From positions 1 to 64,000 of the forward strand of contig MSJI02000943.1 of the NCBI GenBank assembly GCA_001931905.2: a stretch of 64,000 bases of DNA, written 5' to 3'. The translations under genes and the position numbers were made by a program. The DNA comes from Cladosporium sp. IMV 00045. Lineage: Eukaryota; Ascomycota; Dothideomycetes; Cladosporiales; Cladosporiaceae. The notes beneath the pieces were generated by a model that was not told where the DNA came from, did not search any database, and saw only the letters and a list, made by a program, of their open reading frames with translations. How positions within the stretch are numbered: position 1 is the first letter of the stretch; the number at the start of each line of letters is the position of its first letter. Of the stretch, positions 45,894 to 55,785 are shown piece after piece.

Positions 45894-46373
45894 TTTGTCT
45901 GCAGAATTTGTATAGATGGGTCATCTGGCCTTCTACTATTAACTGCCTGCATCAATGACAACCTCACTACATGTAACTTTGGCGCGTCAACGAGATCTCT
46001 ATCAGGACCTCATGCGCACTCTTACCAATGTCACCCTGGCGAGGAGACGATAGCCACCAGCATAGGCATACTAAAATGATGGCAACCCATCTGTAAAAAA
46101 AACACAGCAAGAATCATACCTGGGTTAGATTTCGACGTGTCGGCTGGCCTGAGGTGGACGCGCTTGCTGCCTGTTCGCGCCTTCCCAATTGACCTCACTT
46201 TCGTTCTGCCGGCAATTTCAGAATCACAACAGCACCTCTCCGAAAACATTCGTCGCGTCCATCGCATCGAAGCGCACACTCATCATCGAAACATATCGCA
46301 CGATCGCCGCTCCTCGACACCCAACTCACCCAGTCCACATCATTATCATCGTCACCACCAATCCACTGCGACA
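45894..46373. other. Intergenic, 480 bp
   Basis: XRCC4 3' flank and promoter of the BRCT gene, same strand. Nothing else was recognised. Confidence 0.55.
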
Positions 46374-46982
46374 ATGGCTCCCAAGCAACCCGCCGCTCCG
46401 ACCGTGGTCTATGCAGTCGTCATGGGTCTCCCTGCCCCGCAAATCATCAGCGTCCATGCCCAGGAGCAAGATGCTCAGAACGCCGTCGCTCAAGGCTTGG
46501 GTGCGACCTATGAGCAGCACACGCTGCACTACGGCACTGCGTACGTACGGTCACCACACTATCGCCGAGTCGCGTACTGACCTCCCAGAAGAGCCGACAA
46601 CACCGCCGTCAAGCCCAAGGCCAAAACCCCGAAGAAGGGCAGCAACGAAGCCGGCGACGACGGCGAAGCGAAGAAGAAAAACGACAAGAAAACGCACATC
46701 CCGGAAGGCCAAGCTGGCTCTCTCAACGGGTATGCTCTGATGTTCTCCGGCACTTTCGAGCACATGGATCGCGCCACCTGCGAGGCGACCGCTGTCAAGT
46801 TCGGTGGCACGGTCAGCAAGAAGCTGGACGAAGTCAACTACGTCGTCCTCGGCACCAAGCCCGGCCCGAAGAAGCTGGAGGAGATCCAAAACAAAGGCGT
46901 TATGACCATGAATGAGGCTCAGTTCGTCGGTCTCATCGGTGCTCATTTCGAGGAGCCGCCGGCCAAGAAGTCGAAGAAGTGA
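46374..46982 (+). CDS. Small BRCT-domain protein
   Basis: A 186-residue protein from exons 46374-46540 and 46589-46982. The intron has a GTACGT donor and a CCCAG acceptor. The N-terminal 55 residues (VVYAVVMGLPAPQIISVHAQ) form an alpha/beta-looking segment unknown to me. A Lys-rich linker (KPKAKTPKKG) follows. A single BRCT domain occupies about 95-180: LNGYALMFSGTFEHMDRATC, the phosphate-loop-like KFGGTVSKKLDEVNYVVLG and MNEAQFVGLIG. The closest type in my memory is the BRCT of replication factor C large subunits and bacterial ligases, which bind DNA ends or phosphate. The tail AKKSKK is basic and could be nuclear. Role unknown; a DNA repair or replication link is inferred. Confidence 0.82.
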
Positions 46983-48212
46983 GGAGGAAAGTTGACAAGA
47001 AACATCGCTAGCATGGCAAGTAAACACTGCATTTGCTTCTTAGCGTGGGCGTAGGCGTTCAGGACTGCGGAGAGTGTACTATTAGCTTTAGAAACGGTGA
47101 GGAGAGCATGGAATGACAGCATGGACGCAAATGTGGTTTGAACTTCTCATACGAACTTGGCGAAATGCCATAAATGGAAATGTGCCTCGTGATTATCGTG
47201 CGATCTTCTCAAAGCTCTTTGTCTTCTTAGCTGGTGTGCCTCGCGGCATGATGTAGCAGAAAGAGTGCGGACATGCGGTGAGATGATGATACATCACACC
47301 AAGCAATGAGACCACGCCTTCCCACCCGACTTGCAACAATATAGCTCTATGACATGGCCGCGACAATCATGTATCCTTATTGTGGATATGTAATGACATA
47401 CGCAGCCTTACGAAAACCGTCAATGCCACGCTCGCCATGCAAATACAACGGCAAGGCGCTACGCCCAGCACCATTCAAGGGATCGGGCTCGCTTAGGCAA
47501 GCGCCCATGGCGCAGATCACCACGAAAACAAGAAAATCAGCCAGCCAGCCCATCACGCCACGTCACATGTCATAAGTGATAATAACCTAAGGTACTATCG
47601 GTTTTGCTGCTGCCTTCTCAGGAGCAGTGACAAGACAATAAAGTAAACATCTGCCAGGAAAAGACCAAGGGCTTGTAGAAAGTTCACGCTCTCCTCACCT
47701 GACGCATCCCCCTTCAGCCTTGCAACCATCACTGAATCTGGTGCTTGCATTCCTCTCGGCATCCCGTCCATTCCCATACATCATTAACGCGCGGTAGCGC
47801 GTGTGATAGTCGCGCGCCCTTTTCCTCTTCTCCCTCTTGGCTGCAGTCAAAAAGTGCAAAAGGAGTCTCGTTGTAGACAGTCTTCACTCAAGGTTCAAAA
47901 ACCGTTGCATGCCAGCCCAACGCTCTCTTCAGCGTCGATCCTCCACACTTTCTCCAGGCTTCCCAAGCTCTCGTTGCTCACACAGGGTTGTTCCAGATCT
48001 GGCTGTTGGGAGGGAGACGAGCGAGACACAACAAAAGGATTTCGGCGACGCAGTTGCTATCTACGGTTGGATTTCCTGTCGGGTTGCAGACCTCATCAAA
48101 GTGACAAAAGACACCTCGTCATTTCCAGCAAGCAGACTCATCACTCATACCATCATCACCACCATCATCTGCACGTGAGCTACAGCCTAGGATATCCCAG
48201 GTCAAACCAAAA
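46983..48212. other. Intergenic, 1.2 kb
   Basis: Lies between the BRCT gene and the MARVEL gene. Only short, unsupported open frames. The last few hundred bases are presumably the MARVEL gene promoter and leader. Confidence 0.55.
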
Positions 48213-48832
48213 ATGGCTTTCTACGAGAACCGAATGTTCATCCTCTCCCTGCGAGTCATCCAGGCCGTCCTCACGATCCTCATTCTCGGACTGTCAGGCT
48301 ATGGTAAGAAGAGGTCATACCAACGAAAACTTGAGAGCAAACAGCTAACGAAACAACCTCCCAGTCGCAAACTGGTGGGGCAGTTACTGGAACGCCGGCG
48401 CGCCCTCATCGGTCGCCTTCCTCGTCTTCTGCTCCGTCATCACACTGCTCGCCCTCGCCTACCTGATCCTCGTGCCCATGCGATGGGGCGAGTCGAAGCT
48501 GAACCACGCGGGCGTTATCGCGGGCATCGAGGGCTTCATTCTGATCTGCTGGTTCGCCGGTTTCGTCGCGCTCGCCGTCTTCCTTAGTGGTAGGGTTTGC
48601 TTTGGGCATGTGTGCAGTGCGGCAAAAGCTGCGGCTGCTTTTGGCGCGTTCCAGTGGTAAGTCGAATTGGACTGGTCTGATAATCAAGGTTTTCTCTTGC
48701 TAACAATGTGATTTCCGCAGGCTCGCATTCACGGCTACCTTCGCCCTGGCTGTCATCTATGTGATGCGCGGTCGCGGTGGTATAAGGTCATCCGACTCGA
48801 AGGGACCTACCGCCGCATCTGATGTTATTTGA
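48213..48832 (+). CDS. MARVEL-domain four-helix membrane protein
   Basis: A 164-residue protein from three exons: 48213-48303, 48365-48656 and 48721-48832. Four hydrophobic helices are evident: FILSLRVIQAVLTILILGL, VAFLVFCSVITLLALAYLIL, GIEGFILICWFAGFVALAVF and LAFTATFALAVIYVM. The opening RVIQAVLTILILGLSGY and the WGSYWNAG loop fit fungal MARVEL proteins, small tetraspan proteins of the plasma membrane or eisosome-like domains. The short tail (RSSDSKGPTAAS) is cytosolic and Ser-rich. No specific function can be assigned. Confidence 0.85.
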
Positions 48833-49415
48833 GGGAGACGCAGGGTGCATATCGTCGGGGTAAACGAGCGACATATGAGCGGAACTATGGTTGTAATGAT
48901 CTCACGAGCAACGGCTTGGTACGTTTGCATCGAGAAATGTTTGGTGGATTTCAGTTCGACCTTCAAGGCGGAGGTGGATCTTACGATGCGAGATATTGGA
49001 TGGTGACATGTGCTGCTGGTCAGCCGGGATGGAAGATCCAGATGATTGAAATTATCAGTATTATTAGTACCCAGTAGTGTTTAGTTTTTGGAAATTGAAT
49101 CACGTTAGGAGAGACCAATATACAGCGGCTCGGAAAGCGTTTAGTCCGACACCTCACGTGACGATCGGAATGAATGACGTCTTTGTAAGCAGCGCTGGCG
49201 CAGAACCCCGTCGAAGCAGCAGCTTATGGCGGCGACAGGTATTACCGACAACCACCTAAGGCGATTACCTTAGCATTGCATAGATATCTTTCACTCGTAA
49301 GTCACATATACTTACCATCTCATATTCATCCATTGTTCTCTCAGCGTCCCTCATCAACCTTCGACAAACTACAACGCAACACCCTACTGCCATCCTCTCT
49401 GTAAACACCACAACC
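48833..49415. other. Intergenic, 583 bp
   Basis: 3' flank of the MARVEL gene and promoter of the WLM gene. A CACGTG core is at 49155-49160. No gene was seen. Confidence 0.5.
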
Positions 49416-50525
49416 ATGACCACGACGAACAAGAACGACCCCATTCCGGATCAAACACCAGACCTCGACTACGAATCCGATCCTCTAGACACCGAACAAC
49501 CCCCTCCACTCTTCACAATCACCGTCCTACACCACAACAAACCCATCCAACTCCCCTTCCACAACTCAGACGCCACCCTACAAGACCTCTCCGACCTCAT
49601 CGCCGAAGACCTCCATATCCCACCCACGAACCAAAAATTTCTCATAACGCCCAAACTCGGCCTCCTCAAACCGCCCTTCAAAGACCCGCACCTCCCCCTC
49701 TCCACACTTCAAAACAAAAAAACCGTCCTGCTCGGCGCCACGACGAGCGAAGTGGAAGAACTCGAATCGGACATCTCCGCACGCAAAGCGCGCATGTCGC
49801 GCCGGCGCGAGGTGCTCCAGCAAGGACGGAGAGTCAAAGCGACGCAGCACCGCGACTGGCGCAAAGTGCAGGACGAGGCGCGGTATACTTTCCACCAGAT
49901 CCGGCCGCTGCCCTACCTGCCGCAGCCGGAGAAGAGCGCGCGGTTCTTGGAGCGGTTGCGCGACGATGCGGGCATCAAGGCTAGTATGCGCAAGCATGGG
50001 TTTTCCGTCGGCCTGCTGACGGAGATGAATCCTGTGGAGCACACGACGCGCGAGAGCAAGACTTTGGGCTTGAACAGGAATCGTGGGGAGGTTATTGAGC
50101 TGCGTTTGAGGACGGATGCGTACGATGGGTATAGGGATTACAAGGTCATACGGCACACGCTTTGTCACGAGCTGGCGCATAACGTTTGGGGGGAGCATGA
50201 TAGGAATTTCTGGAATTTGTGCAAGGAGATCGAGAAGGAGGTGGAGCAGAATGATTGGAGGCGGGGTGGGCACAGCGTGGGCGGAGAGGAGTTTTACAAT
50301 CCGGCCGATGAGGGAGTGGAAGCTGAGGAAGCTGACGATGGCGGCTGGACGGGCGGGGAGTTTGTTTTGGGCGGGGCTGGTAATTCAACGACGGAGTCGC
50401 GCGGTGCTGCAGCGCCTTTGTCGAGACGAGAGATTATGGCGGGCGCTGCGGAGGAACGGATGAGAAAGGCGCGAGAGGCGAAGAATAAGGATGAGGACGA
50501 TGCAAAGGATGCGGCGGCGAAATGA
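49416..50525 (+). CDS. Ubiquitin-like/WLM metalloprotease-like protein
   Basis: A single-exon gene of 369 residues. Residues 32-108 are a ubiquitin-like fold (FTITVLHHNKPIQLPF to KKTVLLGAT). A charged helix follows. The WLM (Wss1p-like metalloprotease) domain is about 140-290 with zinc site HELAHNVWGEHD: His251, Glu252, His255 and His261. Wss1/SPRTN-type proteases clear DNA-protein crosslinks and act on SUMO or ubiquitin-linked substrates. The branch with an N-terminal ubiquitin-like domain is common in fungi and plants and is less studied. Zinc ligands and catalytic Glu are intact, so activity is plausible. The tail is Ala/Glu/Lys-rich. No internal intron is needed. Confidence 0.9.
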   Translation: MTTTNKNDPIPDQTPDLDYESDPLDTEQPPPLFTITVLHHNKPIQLPFHNSDATLQDLSDLIAEDLHIPPTNQKFLITPKLGLLKPPFKDPHLPLSTLQNKKTVLLGATTSEVEELESDISARKARMSRRREVLQQGRRVKATQHRDWRKVQDEARYTFHQIRPLPYLPQPEKSARFLERLRDDAGIKASMRKHGFSVGLLTEMNPVEHTTRESKTLGLNRNRGEVIELRLRTDAYDGYRDYKVIRHTLCHELAHNVWGEHDRNFWNLCKEIEKEVEQNDWRRGGHSVGGEEFYNPADEGVEAEEADDGGWTGGEFVLGGAGNSTTESRGAAAPLSRREIMAGAAEERMRKAREAKNKDEDDAKDAAAK

Positions 50526-51234
50526 ACGACCAGGCATCGTTCAGCGTAATGATATATTATGACTTTGATTTTTCTCAGCGATCTATGTTATCAGCATTGG
50601 CGATGAGACAGTCGCTGCGGATACCCTATAGAATTCCTAATAATCCAAAACCACCTACGAATCAGAAGTAATCGACAGAAAACATCCATGTCACAGTTCA
50701 ACTCGCCCGTCGAATCAAACTTGAGTAGCACACCACGAGGCACAAAGCAGCACCAAAGAATCGCAGGTAGCCTCGTACCTCGCTTTTCCACACCAGCAAA
50801 AGACGGGAAGCCAGTCAGGCGGACAGATCACGCTGCACACACCAGGAAACCACGCTCCAACCCAAGGCAAAAACAAAGCCCCTCCAAAAAGCCGTGTGAT
50901 CCATGCGACCACCTGCCGAGTCGTTCAACATGCGCCAACGACGAGCGCCATCATCATCAGAGAGGGGTGGGCGAGAAACAATACCAAGACTGGGCGCCAG
51001 CGCCTATTGAGAAATGCACGAGTTGCCGAAAGAGCTGGGCGATGGCCTTCGCTCGTTCAGGAACAGTGTACATCGCCACAGCGGGCAACATGACTACGAC
51101 ACCGACTTGGAGAAAGGATCGATGAGGAGACCAAGAGGCAGAGCAACGAGACGTCGAGCTCTTTGATTCTGGTAGGTGAAGCTCGTCGTGCGATTCGCAT
51201 CGAAATGCAATTCAGAAACGACATGTGATAACAG
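50526..51234. other. Intergenic or unresolved 5' exons, 709 bp
   Basis: Lies between the WLM gene and the recognised SLATT exon. The start codon of the SLATT gene must lie here. One open frame beginning with ATG at 50688 could supply it by splicing from about 51066 into 51235, but the donor is weak and the peptide has no recognisable feature. Confidence 0.4.
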
Positions 51235-52053
51235 CGGTTGCAGCATCCGACTCTCTCGCGGCAAGCAATCGGTCTCAACAATATTGCATCGCATGATGGA
51301 GTTCCTGCAGAATCGGAACAGCGGACAAAACGTCCTTCGTCGTCGCACAGCTCGAAGCGCTCACACCACAGAGTCCCTCCGCCAGAGACGCCTGCCTTCA
51401 AGAAACGACCTCTCCTCACGGCGCCGAAGATCGCAGACCCCGACCCGGCGAGCGACAGACTAGACGATGATCCGACGCCTCTCACGGACGGAGACTTCTA
51501 CAAATTGATGGGGATGCGGCCGCCGAATTCGAAGTCCGAGAACCCCAAGAATTTGAGCATGAGGAACGGCTTGTACGCTCGCATCCTGTCCAAGTATGAC
51601 TACATCAACAGGAAGTACCGCATCTTCGACGTTCTGACATACGCACTGCTCGTGCTGCAGCTGCTGCTTGGCGCAGTGTTCATCGTTCTCGGCAGCGTCA
51701 CGGGCATGTGTACGACGAACATCAGCATTGCCATTCTGGGCGCTCTGAGCACCGTGGCTGCGGGAGCTCTGGCGCTCATGAAAGGCCAGGGTCTTCCGAA
51801 CAGGTTGCATCAGATGCGCGACGATCTGCACAACGTCAAGTTTGAGGCGGAAGAGTTGTATTGGGACGTCGCGGCCGGGAGGGAGGTGTTGTACCGAGAC
51901 ATTAGGAAGCTGCGCGAGGATTACTTGCGAGTCATGGAGGATGGGAGGAGGAATCATCCGGATACTTGGACCGCCGCTGCGCAGCAGGTGGGGGCAGGCG
52001 TGCAGGCTGCTGGAAAGGCGAAGATGCCTGGACAGCCTACTAAGCTGGTCTGA
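51235..52053 (+). CDS. SLATT two-TM effector-family protein (5' end unresolved)
   Basis: The coding frame is open from the acceptor-like ACAG at 51231-51234 to the stop at 52053, about 272 residues. It has no ATG until 51508, which is inside the conserved domain, so an upstream exon is required. The region from DGDFYKLMGM onward matches the fungal SLATT domain (SMODS and SLOG-associating 2TM effector). Two hydrophobic helices, VLTYALLVLQLLLGAVFIVL and SIAILGALSTVAAGALALM, are followed by the signature KGQGLPNRL and a helical tail (LREDYLRVMEDGRRN, then HPDTW). In bacteria SLATT proteins are predicted pore-forming effectors of nucleotide-triggered defence systems. The role of fungal homologues is unknown. 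No partner nucleotidyltransferase or NLR gene is seen nearby. Confidence 0.82.
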   Translation, partial: RLQHPTLSRQAIGLNNIASHDGVPAESEQRTKRPSSSHSSKRSHHRVPPPETPAFKKRPLLTAPKIADPDPASDRLDDDPTPLTDGDFYKLMGMRPPNSKSENPKNLSMRNGLYARILSKYDYINRKYRIFDVLTYALLVLQLLLGAVFIVLGSVTGMCTTNISIAILGALSTVAAGALALMKGQGLPNRLHQMRDDLHNVKFEAEELYWDVAAGREVLYRDIRKLREDYLRVMEDGRRNHPDTWTAAAQQVGAGVQAAGKAKMPGQPTKLV

Positions 52054-53058
52054 TCCTGGACGCCAGATGGGAAGGCATTGATGGAATGCATGCATATGCA
52101 TATGGTGGGGAAGCTCCCTATTATGGATTGAAGGTGTGCTTGAGATCGACGACTAGAAGGATGTCTTAAAGCCTCCGATGAATAGTTGGCCACAGCATAT
52201 GCAGCGCCGAGGCAGCCATGGTGGACCCGAAGAGGCTAGTGTATAGTCTTGCGGGATCGAGAAAATCAGCCATAGAGTAAGAGAATCAGGCGGAATGAGT
52301 TTTTGGCCTAATTGGTGTAGACGACTAGAATCTCAAGATTTAGTATTTCGCAATCGAGAATACATCACATGAACTGTCGCTGTCAACAGCGGCGTAATCC
52401 AAATCTCATGCATTGGGTTGAGCGGTCCGCAGAGACCCGGTCCATGGGTTCGCTTGTGGGGTTTGTGCATAAGAGCGTGCATGTATACAGGGCCAGTCGA
52501 AGACATCGGGTCGCAAGCTACCGCGTGATATATTAGCAACAGTCGAGGGTGAGAAGGACGGAGGAGTACTCACGCAGACGATTGGACTCAAGCTGTGCGC
52601 CATGATCTGAGACAAGCTGCATGAATCTGCAGGACCGTTCAACCCCACTTCAGCACTGGCTTCGAATGGCGACATATAGGAGGCACAGCATAATAGCATC
52701 TCCAATGCTAAAGCTGTTAAGCAGAAGCGGGCGCTGGTTCATAAGCACAGGACTGCTGTGAGCTGTATCCCCGTCCCAAGCAATTTTGCGTTGGCAATGC
52801 AGTTGATGCAGATGACGGCAGATTCTTGTGCGTATGCATTATCCCATCAGAGTAGGTGCCCGCTTTTGTTGAGGTGGAGATGGGCACTTCGAAACACCAT
52901 AAAGTAGCTACGGCCTGAGTGTGAGACTCGTTTTCCCAATGCCATCCAGTGCACGTTCAAAGCCATGTATCTCGCAGCCCAGTTGAGTGTATTGTTAGGC
53001 GCCGCTGTCGGTAGCACCTTTCCAGCCTCAAAGTCGATCAAAGCTAAAGTCAGTCCAG
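52054..53058. other. Intergenic with possible 5' exon of the propeller gene, 1 kb
   Basis: 3' flank of the SLATT gene and promoter of the propeller gene. An ATG at 52965 opens a short secretory-signal-like peptide (MYLAAQLSVLLGAAVGSTFP) in a different frame. It could be exon 1 of the downstream gene if an intron of about 50 bases ends at the CCAG at 53055-53058. Confidence 0.4.
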
Positions 53059-54236
53059 ATAGCCGGTGCAAGCAGCAATGCCAACCTCTCGGTGATATCC
53101 TGGGGCCATCAACGCCTTGACGCTTTCGGAAAGGCTCCAGATAACTCGCAATGGCACAAATACCACGTGCCGTCTGGCTTCGAGCCGTACGGATACTTCG
53201 AGGACCTCAAGGGTTCCTTGTCGTCCTCGCCAGCTTCCGCATCTTGGGGCGAAGGCCGCATCGATCTATTCACCGTTGACGACAAGGGTAAAGCAGCCCA
53301 CAAGTTCTGGGATGGAAGTAGCTGGCAGCCTTCCGGTAAAAAGACGGAAGATCTCGGCGGCGACTTTGTGGGAGAGCTCGCTGCCATGTCTTGGGGGGAA
53401 GGTCGTATTGACATCGTAGGTCGTGCGCGTGAAGGCAAGTACCTACACAAATACTGGAACCAGGATTCTTGGTCCGAGTGGAACGACCTGGGCGGCGACT
53501 TCAGCAGCTCCCCTTCGATCACATCTTGGGGTGCGGACAGACTCGACATCTTTGGCATAACCAAAGATGGAACGTTGTTGCATCAGTATTTGCAAGACGG
53601 GTCGTTTCTCCCCAAGTGGGAGGACCTAGGTGGACCTGTAAGTGACTGCGTCACCAATACATTACAGCCAGACCACTGAAAATATATCTCCAGTTCATCG
53701 GGACTCCAGTATCGAGCTCCATGGGCCTCGGCCGCCTTGACGTTTGGGTCGCTGGCAAGTCCGATGGCATACTTTACCACAACTTCTGGGCGCCAGGCTA
53801 TTACCACGGATGGGAGAAGCTCGGTGGAGAATTCGACACGGCCCCACAGGTTGTGCACTGGGGCCCGAATCGCATCGACATAGTCGGTCGTTTCTCAGGC
53901 AAAGGCTCATACGCGTACAAGTTCTGGGATGGCTTCCAGTGGAAACCATCACTTGACGGCTGGATCTCGAAGGGCGGCAACTTCGCGTCAGAGCCTGCGG
54001 CAGCCTCGTGGGGAGAGCAGAGCTTCCACATCCTCGGTCTCGATGTTGATGGCGATCTCAAGTGGAAGTTCTGGCAGCAGGATTCTTGGTATCCGGAGGG
54101 AGACGATGAATATTACAGTCTGGGCAATGCTTCCAATCCGTATGCGGATGCGAAGAGTTTCCAGGACTCCGTGAAGAAGACTGGTGGAGAGTCTCGGGAG
54201 CAAGTGTTATTCAACGGTTTCAAGCAGGACATCTGA
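53059..54236 (+). CDS. Seven-blade PLL-type beta-propeller (DUF346 repeats)
   Basis: The exons seen are about 53059-53637 and 53694-54236 (GTAAGT donor, CTCCAG acceptor). The 5' end is uncertain. Seven blade motifs can be counted: ISWGHQRLDAFG, ASWGEGRIDLFT, MSWGEGRIDIVG, TSWGADRLDIFG, SMGLGRLDVWV, HWGPNRIDIVG and ASWGEQSFHILG. Between them come repeated H/YKFWDG- and W-DLGG-type strands. This is the pattern of DUF346/PLL lectins such as those of Photorhabdus, seven-bladed propellers that bind fucose or other glycans. A sugar-binding, probably secreted protein is therefore likely; ligand unknown. The last 45 residues after SWYPEGDDEYYSLG leave the repeat. A complete blade count argues against decay. 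Confidence 0.8.
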
Positions 54237-54789
54237 GGAAGTCGGTGAGACCTGAATCGATATTGGTGAGTAGTGGAGTCGCATCGTTGCACGCAATGGG
54301 ATGTCATAATGAACGGCTGCCAGTTCTTGTCCAGGGGAGAAGTCGAGGTGTTCAGTCAAATGTGAGTCGTTGCTTTTGGTATAAGGTATCTGCAACACGT
54401 AATGAAGGAAACTCAATTGACACCTTTCACAGTAGTGGGCAAATACTTTCGTTTCACCCATCAGAGATGGTGAAGTGGGATGTCCAGGTTCTTGACCAAT
54501 CAGAAGGGTCTGAAGCTCGCTGACCCCACTCCACTGTGTAAGGTAAGCAGAATTAGCAAGGCCGGCGCGGGGTCTCGAGCTTAATGCCTGTCATTTGCCT
54601 GTGATGTGAGGTCAAGATCAACAAGGCCGTACTTGATAGTGTTTCTTCTTCGAATTGCTTTTTCGTCTTCTTGAATCTCACTTCGTTGTTTCATCTTGAC
54701 TCCTATCCAGGCAACTCGCTCCCACAACACTCATCAATCAAACCATCAACAACATCAAATCAACCCCTCATCAACACCAACCCACCACC
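54237..54789. other. Intergenic, 553 bp
   Basis: 3' flank of the propeller gene and promoter of the Cys-Pro protein. The leader just before 54790 is rich in CA and CAT and lacks upstream ATGs near the start. Confidence 0.5.
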
Positions 54790-55245
54790 ATGGCCACCGC
54801 CCAGCAAGTCTGCCCCGTCGTCGGCACGACCACCTCAGTCCTGCCCCCCAACCACCCTCACTACGACCACAACGACCCCGAGGCCCGCTGCCCAGTGACC
54901 AACGCCAAAGTCTCCCACCACGGCGACTCCATCATCCACGACCACCCGTCAGAGCAGGGGGCTCCCTCGGACGCCCACGAGGCAGACGCCAGCGCCTGCC
55001 CAGCGCTGAAGAACGCCACCCGCAAGGGCTCCATCACCGACTCTATGTGCCCCATCGTCGGCCCCGTCAGTTCTTTCTTGCCTCCCACCCACCCCCACCT
55101 CACTGAAAAGGAGGCGGGCAGCGTGTGCCCTGTGACGAACGCCACGCTGGAGCACCACAAGGCGAAGGTTCACGAGCACCCTTCTGTTCCCGAGGATGCG
55201 CCTGTTGCGAAGTGCCCGGTTGCTAGCAACTTGCCGAATGTTTAG
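54790..55245 (+). CDS. Cys-Pro/His repeat protein, unknown function
   Basis: A single-exon gene of 151 residues with a strong start context (CACCACCATGGCC). It has exactly six cysteines, at residues 8, 34, 70, 87, 113 and 142, and every one is followed by proline: CPVVG, CPVTN, CPALK, CPIVG, CPVTN and CPVAS. The protein is an internal duplication with a period of 79 residues (8 to 87 and 34 to 113). Each half reads CP-V/I-VG, then LPP-x-HPH, then CPVTNA and an HH...H-x-HPS segment. It has no signal peptide or membrane segment. Cys-Pro pairs are the core of heme-regulatory motifs, and the many His residues could also bind metal. No enzyme family is recognised. The strong C-ending codon bias suggests high expression. 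Confidence 0.8.
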   Translation: MATAQQVCPVVGTTTSVLPPNHPHYDHNDPEARCPVTNAKVSHHGDSIIHDHPSEQGAPSDAHEADASACPALKNATRKGSITDSMCPIVGPVSSFLPPTHPHLTEKEAGSVCPVTNATLEHHKAKVHEHPSVPEDAPVAKCPVASNLPNV

Positions 55246-55785
55246 GGCTTTTCGAGAGATGAGGGGAGGCGCTGATTTTCTTATGACGGCCATGATTTGA
55301 GGCAGGCGTTAAGGGTTGGAATGGGTAATCGACAGGCCTTGTCCTGTTGAGGGGCCAGAGCTCCTGTGATATATCCAATAGCGGAATCGATTCATCTTAA
55401 CGCAGAGATCTGTGTCTTGAAAGTCGTAGTGTTTTTCTGATATTTCAAGGCAGGTAGATGGACGCCATGTCCCCATCTTATCCGTGACATTCGGCGACAA
55501 TCCAGGACCGACGAACCGTAGATTTGGTTCTGAACCGTCAGCTCCTCGAAATATTAAAACATGTGTTTGCAGCACAAAAGTGTCTATTTGAGAGTCCGGT
55601 AGCTTCACTCGCCCAAAGCGGAGTAAACATAAAATATACCTCGGTCCAACAAACCAACCTCGAAAAAACGCATAACATACCAAGCAAACAAACAAAGAGC
55701 ATATAAAAACGACAACCGCACCGAAACTAGTCATCGCAAACTAATCGAAACCAACAACAAAAAAAAACACACGAAAAAAGCAAGA
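55246..55785. other. Intergenic, 540 bp
   Basis: 3' flank of the Cys-Pro protein gene and promoter of the dehydrogenase. The A-rich leader precedes 55786. No gene was seen. Confidence 0.5.
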
